The notes beneath the pieces were generated by a model, which saw only the letters and a list, made by a program, of their open reading frames with translations, was not told the DNA's origin and did not search any database. From NCBI GenBank assembly GCA_947629525.1, contig CANREB010000003.1, forward strand, positions 1 through 64,000: 64,000 nt of DNA, given 5' to 3'. Shown piece after piece: positions 27,685 to 36,493 of this stretch (positions within the stretch are counted from its first letter, which is position 1; each line of letters opens with the position of its first letter). The DNA is from an uncultured Lachnospiraceae bacterium (lineage in GTDB: Bacteria; Bacillota; Clostridia; Lachnospirales; Lachnospiraceae). Made by a program: the position numbers and the translations under genes.

Positions 27685-28874
27685 AAAATACATTCCTCTA
27701 AAATATTAAGCATATCATCAACATTCTGTTTTGTAACAATAAGCGGCGGAATAAATCGGATGATATTCGTCCCCGCATTTATCAGCATAAGCCCCTTATC
27801 AAGCGCTCTTAGTATGATATCACCCACAGGTCTGTCAAACTCAAGCCCCTGAATCAGTCCCACTCCTCTGTGCGCCTTGATGCAGTCGTATTTCTCTGCA
27901 AGTTCGTCAAGTTTATCATACATATAATCGCCGACATTTCTTACATTTTCCAAAACGTCAAGCTCGTCAAACAGATCGATGACCTTTGAAACCGCCGTAC
28001 ATGCAAGCGGATTACCGCCGTAAGTCGTTCCATGGTCGCCGCTTGTAAGCGAATGCGACGCTGTCTTTTCGGTCATCATAAACGCACCAACGGGAATACC
28101 GCATCCGATAGCTTTTGCGCTCGTCATTATATCAGGTTTAACGCCATAGCGCTGCCATGCGAACATACTTCCCGTCCTTCCCATTCCGCACTGAATTTCA
28201 TCAAGGATAAGAAGAATATCTTTTTCATCACACAACGCCCTTACTTTCTTTAAAAAGTCTTCTGACGCGGGATATATCCCGCCTTCTCCCTGAACTGTCT
28301 CCATTATGATGGCACAGGTCTTGTCGGTAACTTGGGCTTTAACACTGTCAAAATCATTAAAGTCAGCAAATTTTATATTGCCGATAAGCGGTTCAAACGC
28401 CTCCCTGTAATGCGGATTGCCTGTGACTGCAAGCGCCCCCATAGTCCTGCCATGAAAAGAATGGTTCATCGCAATGATCTCATGGTCCGTATTCCCGTCA
28501 CGCAAAAAGGCATATTTCCTTGCCGCTTTCAGCGCGCCTTCGACTGCTTCCGCACCGCTGTTGGTGAAAAAGACCCTGTCCATTCCCGATATCTTTTTAA
28601 GCTTTTTCGCCGCTTCGATCGCGGGAATATTATAATAATAGTTTGATGTGTGTATCACTTTGTCGATCTGAGCTTTCAGAGCGTCGTTGTACTCCCTGTT
28701 ATTATATCCCAGCGCGAATACCGCGATGCCCGCCACAAAATCAAGATATTTCTTTCCCTCGATATCATACATATATACGCCGTCGCCCTTATCCCACACT
28801 ATCTGATAGCGGTTATATGTGTGCAGAAGCGCCGCTTCGGCGTCGTCGATATACTTTTTCATAATCTCTCCCAT
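27681..28874 (-). CDS. argD: acetylornithine aminotransferase
   Basis: PLP enzyme of arginine synthesis, producing N-acetylornithine. It has FTNSGAEAVEGALKAARKY, the substrate/cofactor motif LILDEIQCGMGRTG and the Schiff-base lysine in MTSAKAIGCGIPVGAF. Length of 397 is normal. GGAGG is 6 bases from the ATG. It follows argB by 12 bases and is translationally coupled to the binding-protein gene after it. Confidence 0.95.
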   Translation of the reverse strand: MGEIMKKYIDDAEAALLHTYNRYQIVWDKGDGVYMYDIEGKKYLDFVAGIAVFALGYNNREYNDALKAQIDKVIHTSNYYYNIPAIEAAKKLKKISGMDRVFFTNSGAEAVEGALKAARKYAFLRDGNTDHEIIAMNHSFHGRTMGALAVTGNPHYREAFEPLIGNIKFADFNDFDSVKAQVTDKTCAIIMETVQGEGGIYPASEDFLKKVRALCDEKDILLILDEIQCGMGRTGSMFAWQRYGVKPDIMTSAKAIGCGIPVGAFMMTEKTASHSLTSGDHGTTYGGNPLACTAVSKVIDLFDELDVLENVRNVGDYMYDKLDELAEKYDCIKAHRGVGLIQGLEFDRPVGDIILRALDKGLMLINAGTNIIRFIPPLIVTKQNVDDMLNILEECIL

Positions 28875-28886
28875 ATTGATCCTCCA

Positions 28887-29780
28887 TTACATCAGCGCAA
28901 TATCTTCGTCCTTTACTATCGCCGTTCCTATACCTTTTCTTGTGAATATCTCAAGAAGCAGACAGTGAGGTATGCGCCCGTCCAAAATATGCACCCTGTT
29001 TACACCGTTTTTTATCGCGCTTGTGCAGTTATTAAGCTTAGGAAGCATTCCGCCTCCTATAAAGCCTTCCTCTATAAGCTTATCAGCCTGTGAAGCGGAC
29101 AGTCTTGAAATAAACGAAGATTTGTCGTTGATATCCTTGTACAGTCCCTCAATATCCGTGAGAAAGGCAAGCTTCTCCGCGCCCACAGCTTTGGCTATGG
29201 CGCATGCCGCGTCGTCCGCGTTGATATTGTAAGTTTTAAAACCGTCATCAAGCCCTATCGGTGCGACGATAGGCAGAAAATCCTTTTCGATAAGGTCAAA
29301 AAGCACCTTGGGGTCTACTTCCTTTATATCGCCCACGTAGCCGATATCCTGCCCGTCAGAATACTTTTTATCAACCTTCAAAAGTCCGCCGTCCTTGCCG
29401 CTTACGCCCACCGCTTTTACGCCAAGCTCCTGAACCATGGTAACAAGGCTTTTATTCACTTTATTTAAAACCATCTCGGCTATTTCCATAGTCTCATCGT
29501 CAGTCACGCGCAGACCGTTTACAAATTCAGGTTTTTTCCCGACTTTTTCTACCCATCGGCTTATCTCTTTTCCTCCGCCATGGACGATTATAGGTTTAAA
29601 GCCTACAAGCTTCAAAAGAGTTACGTCCTTAATGACGTTCTTCTGAAGTTCCTCGTTGCTCATCGCGCTTCCGCCGTATTTGACGACTATATACTTTCTG
29701 TTAAACTGCTGTATATACGGAAGCGCCTCTATAAGCACCTCCGCCTTGCCTAAAATAGTGTTCATATCCTGATCGTTCAT
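28887..29780 (-). CDS. argB: acetylglutamate kinase
   Basis: Phosphorylates N-acetylglutamate. Motifs: [11 protein letters not shown] for the phosphate-binding lysine and glycines, [10 protein letters not shown], and the C-terminal [14 protein letters not shown] that binds the effector and nucleotide. The N-terminal helix of about 20 residues before the core is present, as in arginine-inhibited hexameric enzymes. Tandem ATGs follow GGGGAGG; the second (29780) has better spacing. Between argJ and argD. Confidence 0.96.
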   Translation of the reverse strand: MNDQDMNTILGKAEVLIEALPYIQQFNRKYIVVKYGGSAMSNEELQKNVIKDVTLLKLVGFKPIIVHGGGKEISRWVEKVGKKPEFVNGLRVTDDETMEIAEMVLNKVNKSLVTMVQELGVKAVGVSGKDGGLLKVDKKYSDGQDIGYVGDIKEVDPKVLFDLIEKDFLPIVAPIGLDDGFKTYNINADDAACAIAKAVGAEKLAFLTDIEGLYKDINDKSSFISRLSASQADKLIEEGFIGGGMLPKLNNCTSAIKNGVNRVHILDGRIPHCLLLEIFTRKGIGTAIVKDEDIALM

Positions 29781-29804
29781 CATAATCCTCCCCGTTGCCG
29801 CCGT

Positions 29805-31037
29805 TTACGAGCGGTAATCCGCATTGATCTTAACATAATCATAAGTAAGGTCGCAGCCCCACGCCGCTGCCTGTTCAGTTCCGCACTTCATATCAACAAT
29901 CACAGTAACCTCAGGCTCAGATAAGATCTTTGTCGCCTCTTCCTCACTGTAATCAGCCTCCATACCGTTTTTGCAAAGCATTGCACTGCCGGCGCTGCTC
30001 TCAACTGAAATATCGACTTTCTGCGGGTCAAACTGCACTCCCGAATATCCCAGCGCGCATAAGATCCTTCCCCAGTTGGCGTCATGCCCGTATACCGCCG
30101 CCTTTGTAAGATTTGAACCTGTCACTGACCTTGCAAGGATGCGCGCTTTTTGTTTGTCAGGCGCGTTTAAGACTTTCACTTCAAGCAGCGCTGTCGCCCC
30201 TTCTCCGTCGCCCGCCATTTTTTTTGCCAGATAAGTGTTCACATAATTAAGCGCCTCGCAGAATTTATCATAGGCTTCGCCTTTTTGAGTGATCTCATCA
30301 TTGCCTGCAAGCCCATTGGCAAGCACAAGGCATGTATCATTCGTTGACGTGTCACCGTCAACCGAGATCATATTGTATGAATCGACGACACTTGCGCTAA
30401 GCGCCTCCTGCAGAAGCTCCCTGCTTATCGCCGCATCTGTCGTGATATACGCAAGCATTGTGCACATATTGGGGTGTATCATTCCCGAGCCCTTTGACAT
30501 TCCGCCAACAGTAACGGTTTTTCCGCCCGTCTCAAAGCTTACCGCTATTTCCTTGCTTACGGTGTCGGTCGTCATGATAGCCTTTGCCGCTGTGCTGCCC
30601 GCTTCGATCGCAGCCGTCTTGGCATCGACAAGCATCTTTATGCCTGATTTTATCCTCTCTATAGGAAGCTGTTTGCCGATAACGCCCGTAGAGCCGATAA
30701 GGACTGACTGCTCCGGTATATTAAGCAGCCTGCCTGCCGTCTGAGCCGTTTCTCTGCAGTGATCCATTCCCTGACTGCCGGTAGCGGCATTCGCTATACC
30801 CGCATTTACGATAACTGCCTGAGCATAAGGGCTGTTTTCCACAATATCTTTATCCCACAGTACCGGCGCCGCTTTTACGACATTTGACGTGAATGTACCC
30901 GCCGCCTTACACGGAACCGTACTGTAGATAAGAGCCATATCCATTCTGTTTTTGTATTTTATCCCGGCGCATGCTCCCGCTGCCTCAAAACCTGCCGCAG
31001 CCGTAACTCCGCCGTTTGTTACCCTGATATTTCCCAT
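29805..31037 (-). CDS. argJ: ornithine acetyltransferase / N-acetylglutamate synthase
   Basis: Recycles the acetyl group from acetylornithine to glutamate, and in bifunctional forms also makes it from acetyl-CoA. The self-cleavage region is SKGSGMIHPNMCTMLAYI; the nucleophile Thr is present, with Cys rather than the usual Ala before it. The 410-residue length and C-terminal YVKINADYRS are typical. Mono- or bifunctional character cannot be decided here. It follows the GNAT gene by 21 bases. Confidence 0.95.
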   Translation of the reverse strand: MGNIRVTNGGVTAAAGFEAAGACAGIKYKNRMDMALIYSTVPCKAAGTFTSNVVKAAPVLWDKDIVENSPYAQAVIVNAGIANAATGSQGMDHCRETAQTAGRLLNIPEQSVLIGSTGVIGKQLPIERIKSGIKMLVDAKTAAIEAGSTAAKAIMTTDTVSKEIAVSFETGGKTVTVGGMSKGSGMIHPNMCTMLAYITTDAAISRELLQEALSASVVDSYNMISVDGDTSTNDTCLVLANGLAGNDEITQKGEAYDKFCEALNYVNTYLAKKMAGDGEGATALLEVKVLNAPDKQKARILARSVTGSNLTKAAVYGHDANWGRILCALGYSGVQFDPQKVDISVESSAGSAMLCKNGMEADYSEEEATKILSEPEVTVIVDMKCGTEQAAAWGCDLTYDYVKINADYRS

Positions 31038-31058
31038 ATATCTTTTCCCCTCTCATAT

Positions 31059-31502
31059 TTAATTGTTAAAAGCTTCAATATTTCCGCTGTTGAGCACAAA
31101 ATCATAATAATTAAGGTCCTCACGCTGTACCCAGCCGACATTATGCCAGAATGCGTTACCTATATCATTTTTTGTAAAAGCTATAAGGCTTACCTTATTT
31201 ATATTCTCTTTTTTCAAGGCATCCATGCAGAACACTACCATCGATTTGCCTATGCCCCGCCTGCGGTAATCGGGATCAACACATACATGGTAGAGGCATC
31301 CGCGCCTTCCGTCATGACCGCACAGTATAGCGCCGACTATTTTGTCATCCTCGACTGCCACCGCGCTTGTACTAGGATTTCTCTTTAAAAATCTCTCCAC
31401 TCCTGCCTGTGAATCGTCGATGCTGCGTATTGCAAAGCCTTTTATCCTCATCCAAAGCGCATGCACTTGTTCATAATCACCAGTTACCATCGCCCTTACC
31501 AT
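31059..31502 (-). CDS. GNAT family N-acetyltransferase (YpeA-like)
   Basis: A 147-residue single-domain acetyltransferase. The acetyl-CoA pyrophosphate loop is DPDYRRRGIGKSMV, preceded by CGHDGRRGCLYHVCV and followed by NAFWHNVGW, as in the YpeA group. It heads the argJ/argB/argD run. Short GNAT proteins can act as N-acetylglutamate synthases in some bacteria, but this one resembles YpeA more, so its link to arginine synthesis is only positional. Confidence 0.8.
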   Translation of the reverse strand: MVRAMVTGDYEQVHALWMRIKGFAIRSIDDSQAGVERFLKRNPSTSAVAVEDDKIVGAILCGHDGRRGCLYHVCVDPDYRRRGIGKSMVVFCMDALKKENINKVSLIAFTKNDIGNAFWHNVGWVQREDLNYYDFVLNSGNIEAFNN

Positions 31503-31555
31503 CTGTGTATCGTACCTCCATATCTCATCCGCGTTTTATCAACGGCAATATTAAT

Positions 31556-31584
31556 ATAATAGTATATTAATGTCGGAAAAACAA
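31556..31584 (-). promoter_or_regulatory. putative promoter of the GNAT/argJ/argB/argD operon
   Basis: Minus strand -35 TTGTTT (31579-31584), 17-base spacer, -10 TATTAT (31556-31561), about 54 bases before the first gene. Confidence 0.4.
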
Positions 31585-31655
31585 CTGTTTTTGCCCGAAA
31601 AATTGCCGCGCTGCCGATTTTTTAACACGTGTTTGTATGTTTATACATTATTTAT

Positions 31656-31668
31656 TGCATATTATTCA
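31656..31668. promoter_or_regulatory. candidate arginine-repressor (ARG box-like) site
   Basis: TGCATATTATTCA resembles the TGAATWWWWATTCA operator of ArgR/AhrC regulators, but is one base shorter and has a mismatch. It lies between the two divergent arg promoters. Other TGTATA and TATACA elements flank it. Weak evidence only. Confidence 0.25.
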
Positions 31669-31731
31669 TTTTACTTTGTATATTTTACACCCTCACCCAA
31701 TTTTGTCAATATTATTTTTTTAATTTTATAC

Positions 31732-31760
31732 TTGATTTATAGCTTGCAATGATGTATATT
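31732..31760 (+). promoter_or_regulatory. promoter of argG
   Basis: Plus strand -35 TTGATT (31732-31737), 17-base spacer, -10 TATATT (31755-31760), leaving a leader of about 90 bases before argG. Confidence 0.55.
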
Positions 31761-31772
31761 ATTTTTAAGTTG

Positions 31773-31810
31773 GCACTCCCTTTTGCCGGCGCGGGGCACG
31801 CAGGGGGTGC
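31773..31810 (+). promoter_or_regulatory. GC-rich hairpin in the argG leader
   Basis: GCACTCCC (31773-31780) pairs with GGGGGTGC (31803-31810) in the transcript, using one G-U pair, with a 22-base loop that contains a GCCGGC palindrome. No T-tract follows, so it is not a plain terminator. It stands out against the A/T-rich surroundings. Confidence 0.4.
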
Positions 31811-31858
31811 AAATGAATAAATATAAAAATTTAACCGTGCAGAAATGAGGTAAATATT

Positions 31859-33082
31859 ATGAAAGAAAAAGTTGTACTTGCCTACTCAGGCGGACTTGAC
31901 ACGACAGCCATCATTCCATGGCTTAAAGAGAACTTTGATTACGAAGTGATCTGCGTCTGCGTTGACTGCGGACAGGAAGAAGAGCTTGACGGACTTGAAG
32001 AGAGAGCCAAGTCATGCGGAGCCGAGAAACTTTACATTGAGAATGTCGTTGATGAATTTTGCGACGAATATATCGTTCCCTGTGTACAGGCGAATGCAAT
32101 ATATGAAAACAAATATCTTCTGGGTACTTCGATGGCAAGACCTCTCATCGCCAAAAAACTTGTTGAAATAGCAAGGAAAGAGGGCGCTGTAGCAATCTGC
32201 CATGGCGCTACCGGCAAGGGAAATGATCAGATACGCTTCGAGCTTGGCATCAAAGCGCTCGCCCCTGATATCAGAATAATAGCCGCATGGCGCAGCGATA
32301 AGTGGACAATGGATTCCCGAGAATCAGAGATTGAATACTGCAAGGCGCATGGCATACATCTGCCTTTCTCAGCAGACTCATCTTACAGCCGCGACAGGAA
32401 TATCTGGCATATAAGCCACGAGGGACTTGAACTTGAAGATCCCGCCAATGAACCTAACTATGACCATCTTCTGGTACTTGGCACCACACCGCAGAAGGCT
32501 CCCGATGAGGGCGAATATGTGACAATGACATTTGAGAAAGGCATACCGACGTCAGTCAACGGAAAGAAGATGAAAGTTTCCGACATCATAAAAGAACTTA
32601 ACAGACTTGGCGGCAAACATGGTATCGGTATCGTTGATATCGTTGAAAACCGTGTTGTAGGCATGAAATCCCGCGGCGTATATGAAACCCCCGGCGGAAC
32701 TATCCTTATGGAAGCGCATCAACAGCTTGAAGAGCTTATCCTTGACCGCGATACATACACGCTTAAGAAAGAAATGGGCAATAAATTCGCCGATACAGTC
32801 TATGAGGGCAAATGGTTCACGCCTAAACGTGAGGCAATTCAGGCGTTTATCGAAAAGACACAGGAATATGTTACAGGTGAAGTTAAATTCAAGCTCTACA
32901 AGGGCAACATAATAAAAGCGGGTGAAACAAGCCCTTACAGCCTGTATAACGAAAGCATCGCTTCATTTAAGACGGGTGACTTGTACGACCATCACGACGC
33001 CGAAGGATTCATTAATCTGTTCGGTCTTTCATGCAAAGTCCGCGCGATGAAAATGCAGCAGAACAAATCAGACTTATGTTAG
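31859..33082 (+). CDS. argG: argininosuccinate synthase
   Basis: Joins citrulline and aspartate using ATP. The PP-loop motif is [16 protein letters not shown] at the N-terminus; [15 protein letters not shown] and the [17 protein letters not shown] region are also typical. Length of 407 is normal. GAGG lies 8 bases before the ATG. argH, usually its neighbour, is not here; a small DUF1294 gene overlaps its 3' end instead. Confidence 0.97.
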   Translation: MKEKVVLAYSGGLDTTAIIPWLKENFDYEVICVCVDCGQEEELDGLEERAKSCGAEKLYIENVVDEFCDEYIVPCVQANAIYENKYLLGTSMARPLIAKKLVEIARKEGAVAICHGATGKGNDQIRFELGIKALAPDIRIIAAWRSDKWTMDSRESEIEYCKAHGIHLPFSADSSYSRDRNIWHISHEGLELEDPANEPNYDHLLVLGTTPQKAPDEGEYVTMTFEKGIPTSVNGKKMKVSDIIKELNRLGGKHGIGIVDIVENRVVGMKSRGVYETPGGTILMEAHQQLEELILDRDTYTLKKEMGNKFADTVYEGKWFTPKREAIQAFIEKTQEYVTGEVKFKLYKGNIIKAGETSPYSLYNESIASFKTGDLYDHHDAEGFINLFGLSCKVRAMKMQQNKSDLC

Positions 33083-33369
33083 TTATCAGTATTATCGCGG
33101 CATATTTGGCAGTAATGAATTTAATCGGCTTTTCCCTTATGGGGATAGACAAATACAGGGCAGTAAAAAGACTCTGGAGAATTCCGGAGTCTACCCTTTT
33201 TATCGTGGCGATAATAGGCGGCAGCCTCGGCTCTATTATAGGTATGCGCATTTTCCATCACAAGACAAGACACTGGTATTTTGTCTACGGGATGCCGGCT
33301 ATCCTTATCCTTGAGATTGCCGCCGTCATAGCTGTCATATATTCGCCCATTCAATTCTCAATTATGTAA
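33076..33369 (+). CDS. DUF1294 small membrane protein
   Basis: A 97-residue protein with three hydrophobic segments. The DUF1294 core is visible: [19 protein letters not shown], then [19 protein letters not shown]. Function unknown. The ATG at 33076 overlaps the argG stop by 7 bases, so translation is probably coupled. No good ribosome site is seen. A start further inside argG is possible but less likely. Confidence 0.8.
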   Translation: MLVISIIAAYLAVMNLIGFSLMGIDKYRAVKRLWRIPESTLFIVAIIGGSLGSIIGMRIFHHKTRHWYFVYGMPAILILEIAAVIAVIYSPIQFSIM

Positions 33370-33394
33370 AAATATGTGATCGGGGGTATTTTTA

Positions 33395-34108
33395 ATGCAT
33401 GTTGCAATTTGTGACGACAATGTGGCAGACAGAAAACATTTGGAACGTCTGCTGTCACGCGAATCGGACAAGCGCGCGGGAACGCCTGATATTCTTTATA
33501 TCGAATCCTTTGGGGATAAAGAGCATTTCCTCAAAAATCCGCTAAAATACAATATCGTCTTTATGGATATGTGCTCAGAGGACGGTCTTGTTGAAGAAAT
33601 CATCAGGCGGCTCGAGATGGTGAGTTTTAATGCCCCTCTTATACTTTATTCATCCAAAATCGATTATACCGCGCTTAAAGACCTTCCCCCATATGTAGTG
33701 CATGCGAAAAAGCCGTACATTCCCGACCCGCTTCCCGGCTATTTAACGCTCGGTGATAAAAATGTCATCGGGCGTGTCGTCACTCTGCCGTTTTACCAAA
33801 ACGGCGCGATACAGCATGTTCCCAAGGATGACATAATGTACGCACTTCCTTCCGAGAGCGGATATGTACTCTATCTTGCCGATTCTACGCGCGTCAATGT
33901 CGATGATGATATAGCTGCTCTGAGAAAGCTCTTTGACCCGCATGAGGAATATGCGATAGTCAATACAGACTGCTTTGTCAATTTTAAGTATGTATCGTCA
34001 GTCATGCTTTTCAGCATACTGATGCATGATCGTCATGAATTTAAAATATCCCCTTTCAGCTATAGGAAATATAAATGGCTGAAAGAGGATATCAATGCTC
34101 TTATATAG
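33395..34108 (+). CDS. orphan response regulator with LytTR-like output
   Basis: A 237-residue regulator. The receiver has AICDDN and phospho-acceptor Asp58 in IVFMDMC. After a linker, the C-terminal about 100 residues follow the LytTR pattern (VPKDDIMYALPSESGYVLYL, then EEYAIVNTDCFVNFKYVSSV, then a basic tail). The receiver is shorter and more divergent than usual. No kinase gene is near. Its 3' end overlaps degV-like on the other strand by 8 bases. GGGGG precedes the ATG. Confidence 0.75.
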   Translation: MHVAICDDNVADRKHLERLLSRESDKRAGTPDILYIESFGDKEHFLKNPLKYNIVFMDMCSEDGLVEEIIRRLEMVSFNAPLILYSSKIDYTALKDLPPYVVHAKKPYIPDPLPGYLTLGDKNVIGRVVTLPFYQNGAIQHVPKDDIMYALPSESGYVLYLADSTRVNVDDDIAALRKLFDPHEEYAIVNTDCFVNFKYVSSVMLFSILMHDRHEFKISPFSYRKYKWLKEDINALI

Positions 34109-34940
34109 TCAATATCACGCCGCCGTCATTAGCGTACATACTGCTTATTCCGCCAGTGTCAAGTATCTTGACATTGGCGAATTTTGCTTTTTCCTCAAGC
34201 TGTGCCAGTACACTCTTTGCCGCAGCCGGATTATTGCAGTGTGAGATCATAGCCGCTTTTTTGCTGGTATCACCCGCTTCTTTAAGTGCATACTCAACCA
34301 TCTTCGCAAGCGCTTTCTTCATACCTATGCCCTGTCCCACCTGTATGATAGTACCCATATCCGCTCCCATTACAGGCTTGATATTGAGTGTGGATGCCAC
34401 AAACGCCTTGACTGACGAAAGCCGCCCGTTTTTCCGAAGAGTATCGAGATTTTCAAGCACAAAATATGTGTGCATATTTTTAACATATTCTTCAAGGCGC
34501 TGCGTGACGTCCTCAAAGGACGCCCCCTCATCTTCCCATTCCATTATCTTATACAAAAGCTGTGTCTGTCCGCACGAAGCTGATTTTGAATCAAGTACAT
34601 ATATGTTTTTGTCACCGTATTTTTCGTGATAAAGTTTCTTGCCCAATACCGCGCTGTTATAACTTCCGCTCAATTTTGACGAAAGCGCTATCGCATACAC
34701 ATTATCGGCGTCAGTCACGTATGACTGCATATAGCGTTCGGGCGAAGGGCATGCCGATTTAGGGCATACAGGGCATGAAGCCACAGCGTCCAAAAATTCT
34801 CTCTGATCAAAGTTCTCGTCGTCAGGTTTCTCATATTTGTCGCCAACTATCAAGGTAAGCGGCACCCGCTCAAAACGCGGGTCATTTCTAAATTCTTTTG
34901 GCAGTTCACCGCAACTGTCTATAACTATCTTGTAGCTCAT
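34101..34940 (-). CDS. DegV family fatty-acid-binding protein
   Basis: A 279-residue DegV protein: IVIDSCGELPKEF at the N-terminus, SACPSPERYMQSY, ALSSKLSGSYNSA and the C-terminal region VLDTGGISSMYANDGGVIL. In this family (FakB type) the protein binds a fatty acid for phosphorylation by FakA. Which lipid is bound here is not known. GGAAGG precedes the ATG. Confidence 0.92.
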   Translation of the reverse strand: MSYKIVIDSCGELPKEFRNDPRFERVPLTLIVGDKYEKPDDENFDQREFLDAVASCPVCPKSACPSPERYMQSYVTDADNVYAIALSSKLSGSYNSAVLGKKLYHEKYGDKNIYVLDSKSASCGQTQLLYKIMEWEDEGASFEDVTQRLEEYVKNMHTYFVLENLDTLRKNGRLSSVKAFVASTLNIKPVMGADMGTIIQVGQGIGMKKALAKMVEYALKEAGDTSKKAAMISHCNNPAAAKSVLAQLEEKAKFANVKILDTGGISSMYANDGGVILTI

Positions 34941-35019
34941 ATATATGCACCTTCCATTTTTATTTACTATTTTACATAGTTTTGATTACCATATTTCATA
35001 TTATCACATATGATGCTTT

Positions 35020-35048
35020 TTGAAAAGAGGTATTTTACATATTATAAA
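35020..35048 (+). promoter_or_regulatory. promoter of the DUF5721 gene
   Basis: Plus strand -35 TTGAAA (35020-35025), 17-base spacer, -10 TATAAA (35043-35048), about 45 bases before the ATG. Confidence 0.5.
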
Positions 35049-35093
35049 ATTTATGGTAGACTTTACGTATTAAAGCAAAAAAAGGAGAACATA

Positions 35094-35573
35094 ATGAGAG
35101 CGTTTCAGATAGAAAACACAAAAACTTTTATGAACGCATTACTTGCATCAGAGCAGTTTGACAGCTTTCTGACCCAAGAGGCGGCTGTCACCACATTCAA
35201 TACTTTCCACATAGACGGACGCATAGTAAGGGATTTTTTTGACAGCGGCGAAGAGACCTCCTCTGACTTTTCTCTGTGGAAAGATATCCGTCCGATATGT
35301 TTTCAGCTTATAAAAGGTAAAAAGCCCCCTGTATCCTTCCGCGCAGTGCTTCAGGCTCCAAGAGGGCTTATTGATGAGATCGCCGCCGATGACGAATGTG
35401 AAACTGCCGCAAATCTGATAAGTTCACTCGTCTTAAACATTCGTTACGACCACGGTAAACTCATCTGCGTAACAGGCTGTTCGTTCACCACCTTTATAAT
35501 GGACAAAAGTGCCGAACGCGTGTGGGATGATTACATCGGAAAATTTCTTATGCCTTTTTCACCTTTGACTTGA
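35094..35573 (+). CDS. DUF5721 family protein
   Basis: A 159-residue soluble protein of a family I associate with Lachnospiraceae (DUF5721); recognisable parts are the start MRAFQIENTKTFMNALLAS and FNTFHIDGRIVRDFF. Function unknown. The ATG at 35094 has AAGGAG at 6 bases; the longer frame start has none. Its final 26 bases overlap the 3' end of spoVAE on the opposite strand. Confidence 0.75.
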   Translation: MRAFQIENTKTFMNALLASEQFDSFLTQEAAVTTFNTFHIDGRIVRDFFDSGEETSSDFSLWKDIRPICFQLIKGKKPPVSFRAVLQAPRGLIDEIAADDECETAANLISSLVLNIRYDHGKLICVTGCSFTTFIMDKSAERVWDDYIGKFLMPFSPLT

Positions 35574-35910
35574 ATACAAGGCTGGCAAGATATCCGAAGA
35601 TCAAAGCTGCACTGCATCCCACTGCGCCGTTTGTAAATCCGCCCTTAAAAAGACCTATGAACCCGTCTTTATCAACAGCCTCTTTAATGCCTTTCATAAG
35701 GATATTTCCATATCCGAGAAGCGGCACATTAGCCCCTGCTCCCGCATACTCCGCAAACGGTTCATACAATCCGAAAAAGCTTATGACGGCACCCATGCAC
35801 ACAAGAAGCACCATGACACGTCCCGGAAGCATTTTAGTCCTGTCAAGGAATATCTGGGCGAACGCGCATATTGCACCGCCGACCCAAAACGCATTGATAT
35901 AATCCATCAT
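35548..35910 (-). CDS. spoVAE: stage V sporulation protein AE
   Basis: Small membrane protein of the SpoVA complex that moves dipicolinic acid into the forespore and out in germination. Starting at tandem ATGs, it reads MMDYINAFWVGGAICAFAQI, as SpoVAE proteins do, then GLYEPFAEYAGAGANVPL and GGFTNGAVGCSAALIFGYL; about 120 residues with several helices. The start is unusual: both ATGs come immediately after the T-tract of a terminator-like hairpin, and the only AGGA lies in the hairpin, better spaced for an ATG at 35925. spoVAC is not seen; spoVAD is about 3.4 kb away. Confidence 0.85.
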   Translation of the reverse strand: MMDYINAFWVGGAICAFAQIFLDRTKMLPGRVMVLLVCMGAVISFFGLYEPFAEYAGAGANVPLLGYGNILMKGIKEAVDKDGFIGLFKGGFTNGAVGCSAALIFGYLASLVFKSKVKKA

Positions 35911-35961
35911 AAATAAAAACCACATACCTTTCCTGATTTTGATTACAGAAAAAGTATGTGG
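35911..35961 (-). terminator. intrinsic terminator after aroK, abutting the spoVAE start
   Basis: In the minus-strand transcript the arms at 35946-35961 and 35920-35935 form a 16-base-pair stem (two G-U pairs), with a 10-base loop, then TTTTTATTT (35911-35919). The next base is the A of the spoVAE ATG at 35910. It is asymmetric, since the plus strand would have mismatches and no T-run. Confidence 0.75.
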
Positions 35962-35983
35962 AATTTCTTTCATTATTATTCAA

Positions 35984-36493
35984 TTATCGTTTTCTCTCTA
36001 TCCATTTTGAAAGTTCGACCACGATTTCCCTGATATTTTTGTTTTCACAGTCGATCGTGAGATCAGCATATTTTTCGTAGAGAGGCACTCTTTCGTCATA
36101 CAGATCCCGAAGCGTGCGGTCTTTCCCGAGCACTACCCCGCGCTTTGCCAAATCTCCAAGGCGTTCCTCAATGCTTTCGTATGACAGCTTCAGATAACAC
36201 ATAAGTCCCAGACTTTTTAAGTGCATAATAGCGTTCTCATTATAAACAGCGCTTCCGCCTGTGGCGATGACTGCCGTCTTGGGATTAAGCGAGGAATTTA
36301 CCTCACCTTCTATTTCGAGGAAGCCGTCTTCGCCGTATTTTTCTATTATCTCCTGAAGCTTTATTCCCTGCCGCTCCTGAATGACCAAATCGGAATCGAT
36401 AAAGGAATTACCCAGATTTTTGGCAAGCACCACGCCTATCGTGCTTTTACCTGCACCGGGCATGCCTATCAGTATTACATTCTTAATTCTCAC
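35984..36493 (-). CDS. aroK: shikimate kinase
   Basis: Phosphorylates shikimate in aromatic amino-acid synthesis. It has Walker A GMPGAGKSTIG, the substrate Asp in FIDSDLVIQE and the GGSAV motif. A 169-residue enzyme of normal size, with a GTG start. It overlaps the end of the RidA gene by 11 bases and precedes the terminator before spoVAE. Confidence 0.94.
   Translation of the reverse strand: MRIKNVILIGMPGAGKSTIGVVLAKNLGNSFIDSDLVIQERQGIKLQEIIEKYGEDGFLEIEGEVNSSLNPKTAVIATGGSAVYNENAIMHLKSLGLMCYLKLSYESIEERLGDLAKRGVVLGKDRTLRDLYDERVPLYEKYADLTIDCENKNIREIVVELSKWIERKR

Larger units (their letters stand above)
31503..31858. other. 356-base divergent intergenic region between the arg operon and argG
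   Basis: A very A/T-rich region holding two outward promoters, a candidate ArgR-type site and a GC-rich leader hairpin before argG, each listed separately. No open frame or RNA gene is recognised in it. I looked for a T-box and saw neither a TGGNACCGCG-like stretch nor an antiterminator. Confidence 0.6.

Noticed and set aside
27681..27693. Longer start for the solute-binding protein at 27693
   Set aside because: The ATG there abuts the GAGGA; the ATG at 27684 is correctly spaced and overlaps the argD stop in the usual coupled manner.
31503..31858. T-box or other known riboswitch before argG
   Set aside because: No T-box consensus, specifier loop or terminator/antiterminator pair could be seen.
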